The notes: generated by a model from the sequence alone, not told the origin. Numbered from the stretch's first letter, positions 7,420-16,466 are shown. The stretch is DNA of 64,000 nt from Candidatus Aalborgicola bjergmarkensis (GCA_016708725.1 JADJFE010000016.1:46903-110902), one strand, 5' to 3'. Numbers and translations are program-made.

Positions 7420-9173
7420 TGCGCACCGATCCAGGCCCTATTTCTCCTGTATCTATCCCCTGGTTCTGGCTGGCGCTGCTGGGGGCGTGTGTGCTGGTGT
7501 ACCTCTTCGGGCTGGGCAGCGCCTATGCCCCCACCAATGGCGATGAGATGGTGTACATCCACATCGCCCGCATGACGGCGGAATCGGGACACTGGCTGCC
7601 GCTGCAATCCGAGATTGTCGATACGCGCAACACCAAACCCCCATTGCTGTTCTGGCAGGCCATCGTGGCAGGCGACTGGGGTCAGCACTGGAGCCTGTGG
7701 GCCTTGCGTACACCCAGCATGGTCTATACCTTGCTGACGACTGCACTCCTGGCTTTCTTCACCCGACGCATCAGTGGCAGTTTGCGTGCGGCCTGTCTGG
7801 CAGCGGTGCTGTACCTGCTGTTTTTCTCGACCTTTCGCTACGGGCGCGTCTATTTGACTTCGGCCCCCGAGACCTTCTGGCTGGCGCTGCCGCTGTGGTG
7901 GTTACTGTGGCTGCGCCTGAACCCACAGGAAAATCAGAGTCCGGGGCTTGTTGTCTACACCCTGTCTGGCGTAGCCATCGGCTTGGGTGCGGCGTACAAA
8001 TCGTTCGCCCTGGTGGCGCCTGCGGCGGCGACGCTGTGGTGTGCCCTGTTGTGGACGCACAGCGGACCGGACTGGCGCACGGTGCTGCGCAGCACGCTGG
8101 GCGTGGCCTGGAGCAGTGCGCTGGCGCTGGGCCTGTTTGCGTTGTGGTTTGTGCTCGACCCCGATCCGGCGGCGGTCTGGCAGGAGTTTGTGCTGGCCGA
8201 GAATGCAGGCAAGATGTCCAATGCCCAGGGCTACTGGCAAGCAGCCCTCTCTGGCCCCTACCCGATGTGGACGCAATTACTGGCCTACCCGGTCAACGCC
8301 GGTTTACTGGTGTTTACCGTGCTGGCGCTGATCTGGTTGGCGTTCAAGGATGTTTTGCAGCGCCCGTCCTGGAGCGCGCTCACACCTGCCTGGCGGATTG
8401 TGCTCATCTGGTTGGCTGTCTGGCTGATCGTGTTCACCATCCCCAGCCAACGCTCCGAGCGCTACGTCATTCCGGCCATGCCCGCCCTGGCCATTGCCAT
8501 GGCACTGGTCTGGGACCGGATACCCAGAATCGGATTCTGGTTGACACTGGGCCTCTTGCTCCCCGCACTGCTCATGGTGGCACGCATCGGCTGGGTCATG
8601 GGGGAAATCGGCATGGCCAGCACTACCGAAGTTGCTTTTATATTAATAGCTGCTCTCGCAGGTACCACGGCGGTTGTGGCCGGATTTGCCTCTCAATACT
8701 GCCTGCGTGGTGCCACCTTGGCGGCCTGTCTGGGCTTGTATGCCAGTTTCCAGTTCCTGGTGGCACCTCTGGACGCTTCCCGTTACAGCGATGCGCTTGT
8801 GCGCCAGTTGCAAGGCCAGCGCGTGGCCGTTCCCAATGGTTTCACCGGCCAGTACGAACGCTTTCACTTTTTATTACCGCACGCGCGCCTGACGCCGTAT
8901 GACGCCGAAGGCCGCGACACGGGCGCACTGCGGCCCGATCTGCCCGCCGCCGAGCGGCTGCCGTATCTGCTGGCCCGATTCGACGCCGTGGTCTGGCTGC
9001 ACCCCAACCTCGCGCGAACCGGCCCTGCTTGCCTACCCCAATGCAAGTTACTGGGCGCACGCTGGCACATCCGCAGCCGCCACAAGGCAGGGGAGGTGAC
9101 GCTGGACAACCTCTGGTACCCGCAGCACTGGCTGTTTGGCCGGGAGTGGCTGGTTACGCTGGAAAGGACTTGA
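7419..9173 (+). CDS. GT39-type membrane glycosyltransferase (ArnT-like)
   Basis: 584 residues with about eleven hydrophobic helices. The first periplasmic loop has NGDEMVYIHIARMTAESG with the acidic pair expected for the metal/lipid-phosphate sugar site. The NTKPPLLFWQ segment is the hallmark of the ArnT/PMT family (DxKPPL-like). It uses polyprenyl-phosphate-linked sugars, presumably flipped by the coupled GtrA protein, to modify lipid A or another surface acceptor. A copy of the genome-wide short repeat is embedded in frame near codons 410-415. Confidence 0.85.
   Translation: MRTDPGPISPVSIPWFWLALLGACVLVYLFGLGSAYAPTNGDEMVYIHIARMTAESGHWLPLQSEIVDTRNTKPPLLFWQAIVAGDWGQHWSLWALRTPSMVYTLLTTALLAFFTRRISGSLRAACLAAVLYLLFFSTFRYGRVYLTSAPETFWLALPLWWLLWLRLNPQENQSPGLVVYTLSGVAIGLGAAYKSFALVAPAAATLWCALLWTHSGPDWRTVLRSTLGVAWSSALALGLFALWFVLDPDPAAVWQEFVLAENAGKMSNAQGYWQAALSGPYPMWTQLLAYPVNAGLLVFTVLALIWLAFKDVLQRPSWSALTPAWRIVLIWLAVWLIVFTIPSQRSERYVIPAMPALAIAMALVWDRIPRIGFWLTLGLLLPALLMVARIGWVMGEIGMASTTEVAFILIAALAGTTAVVAGFASQYCLRGATLAACLGLYASFQFLVAPLDASRYSDALVRQLQGQRVAVPNGFTGQYERFHFLLPHARLTPYDAEGRDTGALRPDLPAAERLPYLLARFDAVVWLHPNLARTGPACLPQCKLLGARWHIRSRHKAGEVTLDNLWYPQHWLFGREWLVTLERT
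8646..8660 (+). repeat. interspersed-repeat core inside the GT39 coding sequence
   Basis: ATAGCTGCTCTCGCA matches the core of the repeat family found in at least ten intergenic sites in this window. Here it is translated in frame as part of a hydrophobic helix (ILIAALAG). Chance similarity is possible because only about 15 bases are shared. Confidence 0.4.
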
Positions 9174-9194
9174 ACTCGCCATACGGTGCAGTTT

Positions 9195-9217
9195 GGCATA
9201 TACAATATGGCATATAC
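9195..9217 (+). promoter_or_regulatory. probable vapBC operator/promoter
   Basis: Two direct copies of GGCATATAC (9195-9203 and 9209-9217), 14 bases apart, form a near-palindromic AT-rich block immediately before vapB. VapB-type antitoxins usually bind such repeats at their own promoter, and the block includes plausible -10 sequence (TATACAAT). Confidence 0.5.
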
Positions 9218-9230
9218 ACAAAACAATGCC

Positions 9231-9503
9231 ATGCCTACCCTATCGATACCATCCAGGTCTAAAGAGGCCAAGCTGTTTCGCAACAACCGCAGTCAGGCGG
9301 TGCGGATTCCTGTGGAGTTCGAGTTGCAGGGGGATCGTGTAATGATCCACCGCGAAGGCAGCAAACTCATCATCGAGCCAGTGACCAGGCCAACGAACAT
9401 CGTCGAACTGCTGGCCGAGTGGAGGAAGGAAGAGCCGCTTGGGCCAGAAGATCAGTTCCCGGCCATTGACGATATGCCCGCCCAGCCGCAGGACATATTT
9501 TGA
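9231..9503 (+). CDS. vapB: type II antitoxin, VapB/MazE (AbrB-fold) family
   Basis: 90 residues from ATG 9231. The swapped-hairpin AbrB DNA-binding core KLFRNNRSQAVRIP is at residues 14-27, followed by an acidic toxin-binding tail. In-frame starts at 9207 and 9186 exist, but they lie within the repeat block that looks like the operator, so the shorter form is preferred. The stop overlaps the toxin start (TTGA). It would neutralise the adjacent PIN RNase and repress the operon. Confidence 0.85.
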   Translation: MPTLSIPSRSKEAKLFRNNRSQAVRIPVEFELQGDRVMIHREGSKLIIEPVTRPTNIVELLAEWRKEEPLGPEDQFPAIDDMPAQPQDIF

Positions 9504-9904
9504 GCGGATATCTGCTGGACACGAACATCATCAGCGACGTGATCCGCAACCCGGACGGGCCTGCCGCACGTCGCATTGAGCAAGTTGGACCGAAGGATAT
9601 TTTCACCAGCATCATCGTTGCATCCGAACTGCGCTATGGCTGCGCAAAGAAGGGATCACCCAAGCTGCGCACCAGGGTGGATGGCATCCTTGAAACAATC
9701 CCGGTGCTGCCGCTGGATATTCCGGCTGACGCTGAATATGGCGGAATCCGCGCTGAGCTGGAAGCGGCTGGTCAGCCTATCGGCATGAATGATCTGCTGA
9801 TCGCCGCGCACGCCTATGCGCTCGGTCTCACGCTGGTGACGGACAACACGCGCGAATTCAGCCGCATCCGTGGCCTCAATGTAGAGAACTGGCTGGAAAG
9901 ATAG
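9500..9904 (+). CDS. vapC: VapC toxin, PIN-domain ribonuclease
   Basis: 134 residues with a TTG start overlapping the vapB stop. The PIN acidic residues are seen in YLLDTNIIS (first Asp), ASELRYG (Glu), MNDLLIAAHA (Asp) and VTDNTREF (Asp). This is the complete quartet, so the enzyme should be active; relatives cleave initiator tRNA or rRNA. Full length for the VapC/FitB-like group. Confidence 0.9.
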   Translation: MSGYLLDTNIISDVIRNPDGPAARRIEQVGPKDIFTSIIVASELRYGCAKKGSPKLRTRVDGILETIPVLPLDIPADAEYGGIRAELEAAGQPIGMNDLLIAAHAYALGLTLVTDNTREFSRIRGLNVENWLER

Positions 9905-9993
9905 CCAGATGCCGTTTACACAAACCTACTCACACGGGTGCCATCGTTGGTTTGGATGGTTCTGATACCTGAAGAGTTGCGTGAACTACAGGG

Positions 9994-10140
9994 GTGAAGC
10001 ATAATCATATCACCCGTGATATTAAAAATGCCAAAGCCGCACCACAGGTGCTCCCCGCAAGCCTCCGTGGCACGTTTTTAGCCTCAAATCAGGCATCAAA
10101 TCAGCCTCTAGCTCCCGTGAGACAAGCGGGAGCAGCTATT
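9994..10140 (-). repeat. third, diverged copy of the MITE-internal repeat
   Basis: The 288-base gap between vapC and nifA holds this sequence. Read on the minus strand it aligns along its length with the interior of the two elements at 36722-37065 and 37778-38121: the AGCTGC core, AGAGGC, TTTGATGCC, GGCTTGC and ATATCACGGG blocks occur in the same order. The terminal inverted repeats of those elements are not present here. A short open frame on the plus strand across it is a repeat artefact. Confidence 0.7.
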
Positions 10141-10192
10141 AAAAACGTAATAACAGGAGCCTGCCTACAGGCATCACGTTGAATCGCACCCC

Positions 10193-11905
10193 TCAGAACT
10201 TCCTTACCTCAATGTCATGCTTCTTCAAGGCATAGCCCATCTGGCGTGGGGAGATATTCAATAACCGTGCGGCTTTGGCCTGCACCCAGCCGCAGCGCTC
10301 CATGGCCCAGATCAGACGCTCACGTTCACCATCTGGTTTCCCATCCGGCTCGGGAATTGTCTCTTCGGCTAGGGCTGCTGTTGCCGTCTGCGTAACGTCG
10401 GTAACGTCGGTAACGTCGGTATCGTCGGATGCAATTGGCGCTACTGAAGCTGGTTGTGTTGGCACCGGAACTTCCACGATGGGAATGTCGGCTAGTCGAG
10501 CTGGATTAACGGCATCGTCCCTTTCAATGTGGTGCAAAACCTGCGTCAGGCAGCTATTGCCCTTGCACGGGAAAGCCATATCTGAGATGAGCTCGCTCTG
10601 GGCCATGGTGGCCATGCGCTCCACACAATTCTCCAGTTCACGCACATTGCCAGGCCAGTAGCAACTGGTTAATACCCGTATGGCAGAAGGACTGAACTGC
10701 ATGGAGCGTGCGTTCTCCCGATTGAAACGGTCCAGAAAATACTGGGCCATGACAGGAATATCTTCACGCCGTTCACGCAAGGGCGGCAGCAGGATGCTGA
10801 CTACGTTGATGCGGTAATAGAGGTCAGCACGAAAATCACCCTCCTTCACCATACGCTCCAGATTCCGGTTGGTGGCCAGAATCAGGCGCACGTCAACTTT
10901 AACGACCGACGTGCCGCCCACCCGCTCAAATTCACGCTCCTGTAGCACCCGCAGCAATTTGGCCTGGAAGGCGGGCGATATGTCGCCAATTTCATCCAGA
11001 AACAGCGTGCCACCGTGGGCCAACTCAAAGCGGCCCTTGCGCTGTCCCTGCGCGCCGGTAAAGGCACCTTTTTCGTGACCGAACAACTCACTCTCCAGCA
11101 GCGACTCGGTCAATGCAGCGCAGTTGACACCGATAAAGGCTTCGCTTTTTCTGGGCGAGAGCTTGTGTACGGCACGCGCAATGACCTCTTTGCCGGTACC
11201 GCTCTCACCCCGCAGCAATACGGTGGTGCGTGACGGTGCAACCTGGTGCACCTGTGCAAAGACTTTTTGCATCGAGGCCGAAATGCCCACCACCTGGTCA
11301 ATCTGATCAATTTGCTTGCTGGATTTGAGCACCTTGTGCATGCGCCGGGTTTCGTCTTGCATGCTGTTGTGTGCAGCACTGACACTGCGGTGCAAGAGCA
11401 AGGCCTGCCCCATCAGCGTGGCAACCATTTTCAGTAACTGCAAGTCGCTGGAGAAACTGCGCTGCTCGTCAGGATTCAGGCAATCAACTGCCAGAACACC
11501 CACCGTATGGCGGTCCGCACGAATAGGGGTCACCAGCATGGCAATCGCCACATCGGGTGACTGGTTTGCTGCGCCCGTGCGGTTCAGGAATAACGGTTCC
11601 TTGTGTACATCTGGCACGATGACCTGGATGCTGTTGGCATAGACACGCCCGACGATGCCCTCGCCTGGCTGAAACTGAAGGCGCTGCTGCTCCTCGCGTG
11701 TAAGGCCCATGGAGCATAGACCCCGTAACATCCCATCCGATTCATTCAGTACGACAAAGGCACGACGCCAATCAAATGTGTGCAGTAGATAGTTGAGGGC
11801 TTCACGAAATGTCTTGGCAACATCCAAAGAAGTAGCCAAGGTCTTGCCGACCTCGTAGATCGCGTGAAGTTCTCGCCGGGATTCAATCACTTGGGTGTTC
11901 ACCAT
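10193..11905 (-). CDS. nifA: NifA, sigma-54-dependent activator of nitrogen fixation genes
   Basis: 570 residues: N-terminal GAF domain (about 24-170); AAA+ domain with Walker A GESGTGKE (233-240), the sigma-54-contacting GAFTGA (280-285) and Walker B LFLDEIGD (301-308); linker; and C-terminal Fis-type helix-turn-helix (about 528-570). Cys415-X11-Cys427-X19-Cys447-X4-Cys452 is the redox-sensing signature of oxygen-sensitive NifA in alpha- and betaproteobacteria, which do not need NifL. The linker has a DVT tandem repeat (497-505). It is divergent from the ISC operon. The binding site for this class is TGT-N10-ACA. Confidence 0.97.
   Translation of the reverse strand: MVNTQVIESRRELHAIYEVGKTLATSLDVAKTFREALNYLLHTFDWRRAFVVLNESDGMLRGLCSMGLTREEQQRLQFQPGEGIVGRVYANSIQVIVPDVHKEPLFLNRTGAANQSPDVAIAMLVTPIRADRHTVGVLAVDCLNPDEQRSFSSDLQLLKMVATLMGQALLLHRSVSAAHNSMQDETRRMHKVLKSSKQIDQIDQVVGISASMQKVFAQVHQVAPSRTTVLLRGESGTGKEVIARAVHKLSPRKSEAFIGVNCAALTESLLESELFGHEKGAFTGAQGQRKGRFELAHGGTLFLDEIGDISPAFQAKLLRVLQEREFERVGGTSVVKVDVRLILATNRNLERMVKEGDFRADLYYRINVVSILLPPLRERREDIPVMAQYFLDRFNRENARSMQFSPSAIRVLTSCYWPGNVRELENCVERMATMAQSELISDMAFPCKGNSCLTQVLHHIERDDAVNPARLADIPIVEVPVPTQPASVAPIASDDTDVTDVTDVTQTATAALAEETIPEPDGKPDGERERLIWAMERCGWVQAKAARLLNISPRQMGYALKKHDIEVRKF
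10392..10427. repeat. 9-bp tandem repeat within nifA linker
   Basis: Four consecutive units of about GTAACGTCG (plus strand), the last one degenerate. They encode the DVT repeats between the AAA+ and DNA-binding domains. The unit length of 9 keeps the frame whatever the copy number. Confidence 0.85.
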
Positions 11906-12079
11906 ATTGGACTCCGGTTGGTGCTGCGCTCTGCTGTAGCGATAGCAACTTCAAGCAAGAATCACACCAAGCCAGGTTATTGCATCGCCTCGCTGCGGTT
12001 TTTACGACAAATGAGACATCGCAACATACAAAATCAACAATTCGGCCAGGAAAACAACAAGAAAACCGACGAATCTGCA

Positions 12080-12095
12080 TGGCATCGAAATTGCA
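12080..12095 (+). promoter_or_regulatory. sigma-54 (-24/-12) promoter of the ISC operon
   Basis: TGGCAT-N5-TTGCA with GG at 12081-12082 and GC at 12093-12094, the exact GG-N10-GC spacing of RpoN promoters. It lies 37 bases before iscS. An IHF-like site with one mismatch (12032-12044) lies upstream. No full TGT-N10-ACA activator site was found; the nearest match, at 11935-11950, ends in ACT. Confidence 0.65.
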
Positions 12096-12131
12096 GAACA
12101 ACGGGCGTCCTCCCTTTTTTTGGAGCCTGTC

Positions 12132-13334
12132 ATGTCTGTGTACCTCGACTATGCCGCAACAACGCCAGTGGACCCGCGCGTCGCCCAAAAAATGATTCCA
12201 TACCTGACGGAGGTCTACGGCAACCCCGCCAGCCGATCCCACGCCTTTGGCTGGGCTGCCGATGAGGCTGTAGAACTTGCCCGCGAACAGGTGAGTGCCC
12301 TGATCAAGGCGGACCCGCGTGAAGTGGTCTGGACCTCTGGTGCCACCGAGTCCAATAACCTGGCCATCAAGGGATCCGCGCATTTTTACAAAAAACGGGG
12401 CAAGCATCTGGTGACCGTGGCAACCGAGCACAAGGCCGTGCTGGACAGCATGCGCGAACTCGAACGTGAAGGTTTTGAGATCACGGTTCTGCCAGTGCTG
12501 CCCAGCGGATTGCTGGATCTGGCCGTGTTCGAAGCCGCGTTGCGCCCGGATACGGTGCTGGCTTCTGTGATGTTCGTCAATAACGAAACAGGTGTGATTC
12601 AGGATATTGCCAGAATTGGGGCTATCTGCCGCACCAAGGGGGTGCTGCTCCATGTCGATGCAGCACAGGCTGCCGGAAAAGTCGCCATTGACCTTGGACA
12701 ATTGCCAGTGGACATGATGTCCCTATCGGCACACAAGATTTATGGCCCCAAGGGCATTGGCGCGCTGTATGTTCGGCGCAAACCACGGGTACGTATTGAA
12801 GCCCAGATGCACGGTGGCGGCCATGAACGTGGCATGCGCTCAGGAACTTTGCCTACACACCAGATTGTGGGCATGGGTGAAGCTTTCAGAATAGCGCACG
12901 CATCCATGGAGTCTGACAACACACGTATTCGATCCTTGCGTGACCGGCTGTGGGCCGGTTTCCGGCAGATGGATGCGGTGGTGCTCAATGGTGATGAGCA
13001 AAGGCGCGCCGTGCAGTACCTGAATGTCAGCTTTAACTACGTCGAGGGTGAGTCACTCTTGATGGGTATCAAGGGCGTGGCGGTGTCGTCGGGCTCCGCC
13101 TGCACTTCTGCCAGTCTGGAGCCGAGCTATGTATTGCGTGCGCTGGGCCGCAGCGACGAGTTGGCCCACAGCTCGGTGCGCTTTTCCCTCGGTCGCTTCA
13201 CAACAGAAGAAGAAATTGATTTCACGATTGCCCAGGTCACCCAGGTAGTCAACAAATTGCGTGCCATGAGCCCCTTGTGGGACATGGTACAGGCCGGTGT
13301 TGACCTGAACACCATTCAATGGACTGCACACTGA
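12132..13334 (+). CDS. iscS: cysteine desulfurase, IscS-type, in a nif-linked ISC operon
   Basis: 400 residues. PLP lysine is K202 in SAHKIYGPKG, H100 in TEHKAV stacks on the cofactor, and the persulfide cysteine is C324 in SSGSACTSASLEPS. This loop is the long IscS signature, distinct from the NifS encoded at 43131. GGAG lies 7 bases before the ATG; an in-frame TTG 12 bases earlier is less likely. First gene of iscS-iscU-A-type-A-type-hscA-fdx behind a sigma-54 promoter, so it probably supplies sulfur for nitrogenase maturation rather than for housekeeping. Confidence 0.93.
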   Translation: MSVYLDYAATTPVDPRVAQKMIPYLTEVYGNPASRSHAFGWAADEAVELAREQVSALIKADPREVVWTSGATESNNLAIKGSAHFYKKRGKHLVTVATEHKAVLDSMRELEREGFEITVLPVLPSGLLDLAVFEAALRPDTVLASVMFVNNETGVIQDIARIGAICRTKGVLLHVDAAQAAGKVAIDLGQLPVDMMSLSAHKIYGPKGIGALYVRRKPRVRIEAQMHGGGHERGMRSGTLPTHQIVGMGEAFRIAHASMESDNTRIRSLRDRLWAGFRQMDAVVLNGDEQRRAVQYLNVSFNYVEGESLLMGIKGVAVSSGSACTSASLEPSYVLRALGRSDELAHSSVRFSLGRFTTEEEIDFTIAQVTQVVNKLRAMSPLWDMVQAGVDLNTIQWTAH

Positions 13335-13346
13335 AGGAGATGATGT

Positions 13347-13781
13347 ATGGCTTACAGCGAAAAGGTCGTTGACCACTACGAGAACCCACGTAATGTGGGC
13401 GCTTTTGATGCGGGCGACGCTAACGTGGGCACCGGCATGGTGGGTGCGCCCGCTTGCGGGGACGTGATGCGCTTACAGATCCGCGTGAACTCCGAGGGCG
13501 TGATAGAGGATGCCAAATTCAAGACCTATGGCTGTGGCTCTGCCATTGCATCGAGTTCGCTGGTTACCGAATGGGTGCGTGGGCGCACGCTCGAAGAGGC
13601 TCTGTCCATCAAGAACTCGGATATTTCAGAGGAATTGGCGCTGCCGCCGGTAAAAATCCACTGCTCCATTCTGGCTGAAGATGCCATCAAGGCGGCGGTG
13701 GCAGATTTTCGCGCACGCAACCCTGCAGGCGCTGGCACTTTGGTTTCCGAGCAAATTGCCTGCGCATCCTCTAAACGTTAA
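13347..13781 (+). CDS. iscU: Fe-S cluster scaffold IscU
   Basis: 144 residues with the three cluster ligands C37, C63 and C106 and the conserved D39. The chaperone-binding LPPVKIHC motif spans 99-106 (HscA recognises LPPVK). Slightly longer than typical IscU (128) because of an extra C-terminal tail ending CASSKR. It lacks the central and C-terminal ferredoxin/Nfu domains of classical NifU. It lies 12 bases after iscS with a GGAG ribosome site. Confidence 0.94.
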   Translation: MAYSEKVVDHYENPRNVGAFDAGDANVGTGMVGAPACGDVMRLQIRVNSEGVIEDAKFKTYGCGSAIASSSLVTEWVRGRTLEEALSIKNSDISEELALPPVKIHCSILAEDAIKAAVADFRARNPAGAGTLVSEQIACASSKR

Positions 13782-13826
13782 AACAAATTTCCCCTCCAAC
13801 CACACCGCACTACCCAAGAGACAAAA

Positions 13827-14213
13827 ATGCAAACAGCCCAGACAACCCAAACAACGGATAGATTTATCTCGCCCGCAGTCATGCCCCACCAGCTGGAATT
13901 TACCTCCAACGCTGCTGCGAAGGTGGCCGCGTTGATTGCGGAAGAAGGCAACCCGGAACTGAATCTGCGCCTTTACGTCACCGGCGGTGGCTGTTCGGGG
14001 TTTTCGTACGGCTTTGCCTTTGATGACCAGATTGCAGAAGACGACACGCTGGTCGTGACCGAAGGCGTGTCCCTGGTAGTGGACGCCATGAGTCTGCAAT
14101 ACGTGCTGGGTGCACGGGTCGATTTCGAGGATGGACTGCAAGGCTCGCGTTTCGTCATCCATAACCCCAATGCCCAGACCACCTGCGGCTGTGGCAGTTC
14201 ATTTTCAGTTTGA
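13827..14213 (+). CDS. A-type Fe-S carrier (ErpA/HesB-like)
   Basis: 128 residues. After a low-complexity N-terminus rich in T and Q comes the conserved A-type fold. Its cysteines are in GGGCSGFSYG and in the C-terminal TTCGCGSSF, giving the C-Xn-C-G-C pattern. LRLYVTGGGCSGFSYGFAFD resembles ErpA more than IscA. It would receive clusters from IscU and deliver them to apoproteins. An internal ATG (codon 19) could be the real start, since the first 18 residues are not conserved in the family. Confidence 0.88.
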   Translation: MQTAQTTQTTDRFISPAVMPHQLEFTSNAAAKVAALIAEEGNPELNLRLYVTGGGCSGFSYGFAFDDQIAEDDTLVVTEGVSLVVDAMSLQYVLGARVDFEDGLQGSRFVIHNPNAQTTCGCGSSFSV

Positions 14214-14224
14214 AAGGTTACATC

Positions 14225-14548
14225 ATGACAGTTTCCCTCACTCCGGCTGCCGCGCGCCACGTCGAGAAATCTCTGGTCAAGCGTGGCAGCGGTATTGGCC
14301 TGCGCCTGGCCGTCAAGACCAGCGGTTGCAACGGATTCGCGTATGCACTGGAATTTGTGGATGCAACCAACCCCGATGACGCATGCTTCGAGACCCATGG
14401 GGTCCGGGTGATTGTTGACCCACGCAGCCTGGGCATGTTGGCTGGCACCGAGCTGGATTTCGTGCGCGAGGGCTTAAGCGAAGGCTTCAAGTTCAACAAC
14501 CCCAACGCCAAGGCCAACTGTGGCTGCGGTGAGAGCTTCGCCGTTTAA
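14225..14548 (+). CDS. iscA: iron-sulfur carrier IscA
   Basis: 107 residues, the standard IscA length, with the start chosen at MTVSLTPAAARHV preceded by AAAGG. Cysteines are in KTSGCNGFAYALEF and NCGCGESF. Second A-type carrier in tandem, 11 bases after the first. The pair mirrors ErpA plus IscA and fits a dedicated [4Fe-4S] delivery route for nitrogenase accessory enzymes. Confidence 0.93.
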   Translation: MTVSLTPAAARHVEKSLVKRGSGIGLRLAVKTSGCNGFAYALEFVDATNPDDACFETHGVRVIVDPRSLGMLAGTELDFVREGLSEGFKFNNPNAKANCGCGESFAV

Positions 14549-14570
14549 GTTCAAGTTCAAATTTAAATCC

Positions 14571-16448
14571 ATGGCCCTGTTACAAATCTGCGAACCCGGT
14601 CAAAGCGCCGCACCACACCAGCACCGGCTGGCTGCGGGTATTGACCTGGGTACCACCAACTCACTCATTGCCACGGTGCAAAGCGCTATTGCGCGTGCGC
14701 TGCCGGACGAAGACGGTGCGCTGTTGCTGCCGTCCGTGGTGCGTTACCTGCCGGGCAATGGCATCGTGGTGGGGCGCGAAGCGCAGGCGTATCAGGCGAA
14801 TGACCCGCAGAACACCATTGTGTCCGTCAAGCGCTTCATGGGGCGCACCCTGGCAGACCTGAAAGAGGCCGCAGCCTTACCTTACCGTTTTACCAATGGG
14901 ACCGGTATGGTCGGCATTGCCACCGTCTGCGGCGAGCGCTCGCCCGTGCAGGTATCGGCAGAAATCCTGACTGCCCTGCGTGAACGTGCAGAAAGTTCAC
15001 TGGGTGGACCGCTGGCCGGTGTGGTGATTACCGTACCCGCCTACTTTGATGATGCACAGCGCCAGGGTACCAAGGACGCAGCACGGCTGGCGGGCCTGAG
15101 TGTTTTGCGTCTCTTGAATGAGCCTACCGCTGCGGCAATTGCCTATGGCCTGGACAAGGCTGCCGAGGGTACCTTTGCGATATACGACCTGGGTGGCGGC
15201 ACCTTTGACATCTCCATCCTGCACCTGACACAAGGTGTATTCGAGGTACTGGCCACGGGCGGAGACTCTGCCTTAGGGGGCGACGACTTTGACCATGCAA
15301 TAGCCGAATGGTTCTGCGCACAACACACCATCGCTGGCCTGGCCGCCTTGCCACCCACGGCCCAGCGCAGCTTGCTGGCAGCAGCCCGCAAAGCCAAGGA
15401 GGAACTTTCACAACATGAAACGTCCGAATTGTTTCTTGCGGGTACGGACGGTGAGGTGCAGAAAACCGTTCTTTCTCGCTCCCAGTTTGTCCAGCTGGGC
15501 GCACCGCTGATTGCCCGCACGATGATGGCCGTGCGCCAGGCTCTGCGGGATGCCAAATTGGGAATTGCGGACATCACGGGCGTAGTGCTGGTGGGTGGCT
15601 CCACCCGCATGCTGCCGGTACGCGATGCCGTGCGCGATTTTTTCAAGCGCGAACCGCTGGTGGACATCGACCCGGATCAAGTCGTCGCCATCGGTGCTGC
15701 CCTACAGGCCAATATTCTGGCAGGTAACGGCAACAGCCGTGACGACTGGTTACTGCTTGATGTGTGTCCGCTTTCTCTGGGTATCGAGACCATGGGTGGC
15801 CTGGTGGAAAAAATTATTCCGCGCAATTCCACGCTGCCCATTGCCCGTGCACAGGACTTCACCACGTTCAAGGACGGACAAACCGCCATGTCCTTGCACG
15901 TTGTGCAGGGTGAGCGTGAGTCCGTGGCCGACTGCCGATCGCTGGCCCGCTTTGAGCTGCGCGGAATCCCCCCCGCCGTAGCCGGAGCGATGCATATCCG
16001 CGTCAGCTTTCAGATTGATGCCGACGGTTTACTATCCGTCACCGCACGGGAACAAAGCACCGGGGTGGAGGCGCACATTGAGGTCAAACCCACCTACGGT
16101 CTGGCTGACACGCAGATATCGGCGATGTTGCAAGACGCCATCGGGTCGTCCCAAACCGATATGCTGCTGCGCTCCTTGCGCGAAGCACAGGTCGATGCAA
16201 GGCGTCTGCTGGACGCGACAGAGGCCGCACTGGCGCAGGACGCAGCGTTGTTGACGGTACAGGAATTCAACGTTATTCGTCACGCCATGTTCAAGCTGGG
16301 CGATATGCTGGAGACGCAAGCACCGCTGGAGGAACTGCGGGCAGCAACGGTGAAACTCGGAGCAGCGACCGACGAATTCGCCGCCCGGCGCATGAACGCC
16401 TCCATCAGCCAGGCACTCTCCGGGCGCACCATGAGCAGTCTGGTGTAA
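14571..16448 (+). CDS. hscA: Hsp70-type chaperone HscA
   Basis: 625 residues. The ATPase domain opens with GIDLGTTNSLIATV and has the second phosphate loop IYDLGGGTFDISIL and the adenosine motif VVLVGGSTRMLPV. The substrate-binding half contains MGGLVEKIIPRNSTLPI. It acts on the LPPVK motif of IscU to release clusters. The start is taken at MALLQICEPG; an earlier frame extension reads through a repetitive AAGTTC stretch. The J-domain partner HscB is missing from this operon, so the chaperone must borrow the housekeeping one or act without it. Confidence 0.94.
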   Translation: MALLQICEPGQSAAPHQHRLAAGIDLGTTNSLIATVQSAIARALPDEDGALLLPSVVRYLPGNGIVVGREAQAYQANDPQNTIVSVKRFMGRTLADLKEAAALPYRFTNGTGMVGIATVCGERSPVQVSAEILTALRERAESSLGGPLAGVVITVPAYFDDAQRQGTKDAARLAGLSVLRLLNEPTAAAIAYGLDKAAEGTFAIYDLGGGTFDISILHLTQGVFEVLATGGDSALGGDDFDHAIAEWFCAQHTIAGLAALPPTAQRSLLAAARKAKEELSQHETSELFLAGTDGEVQKTVLSRSQFVQLGAPLIARTMMAVRQALRDAKLGIADITGVVLVGGSTRMLPVRDAVRDFFKREPLVDIDPDQVVAIGAALQANILAGNGNSRDDWLLLDVCPLSLGIETMGGLVEKIIPRNSTLPIARAQDFTTFKDGQTAMSLHVVQGERESVADCRSLARFELRGIPPAVAGAMHIRVSFQIDADGLLSVTAREQSTGVEAHIEVKPTYGLADTQISAMLQDAIGSSQTDMLLRSLREAQVDARRLLDATEAALAQDAALLTVQEFNVIRHAMFKLGDMLETQAPLEELRAATVKLGAATDEFAARRMNASISQALSGRTMSSLV

Positions 16449-16466
16449 TAACGCTCTCAGCCGACC

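Noticed and set aside
7697..8902. 401-codon plus-strand frame inside the GT39 gene
   Set aside because: Alternative frame of a clear membrane glycosyltransferase; rich in Cys/Gly/Arg without domains.
9994..10182. 62-codon open frame before nifA
   Set aside because: It translates a repeat that also occurs, in the other strand, inside the MITE copies; no ribosome site.
11935..11950. NifA activator site between nifA and iscS
   Set aside because: TGT-N10-ACT, one base off the ACA consensus; too weak to report as a site.
12132..13334. Calling the first cysteine desulfurase NifS
   Set aside because: The active-site loop SACTSASLEPSYVLRALG and the isc gene order are IscS-type; NifS is at 43131.
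13347..13781. Calling the scaffold NifU
   Set aside because: 144 residues with only the IscU domain; the ferredoxin and Nfu domains of NifU are missing.
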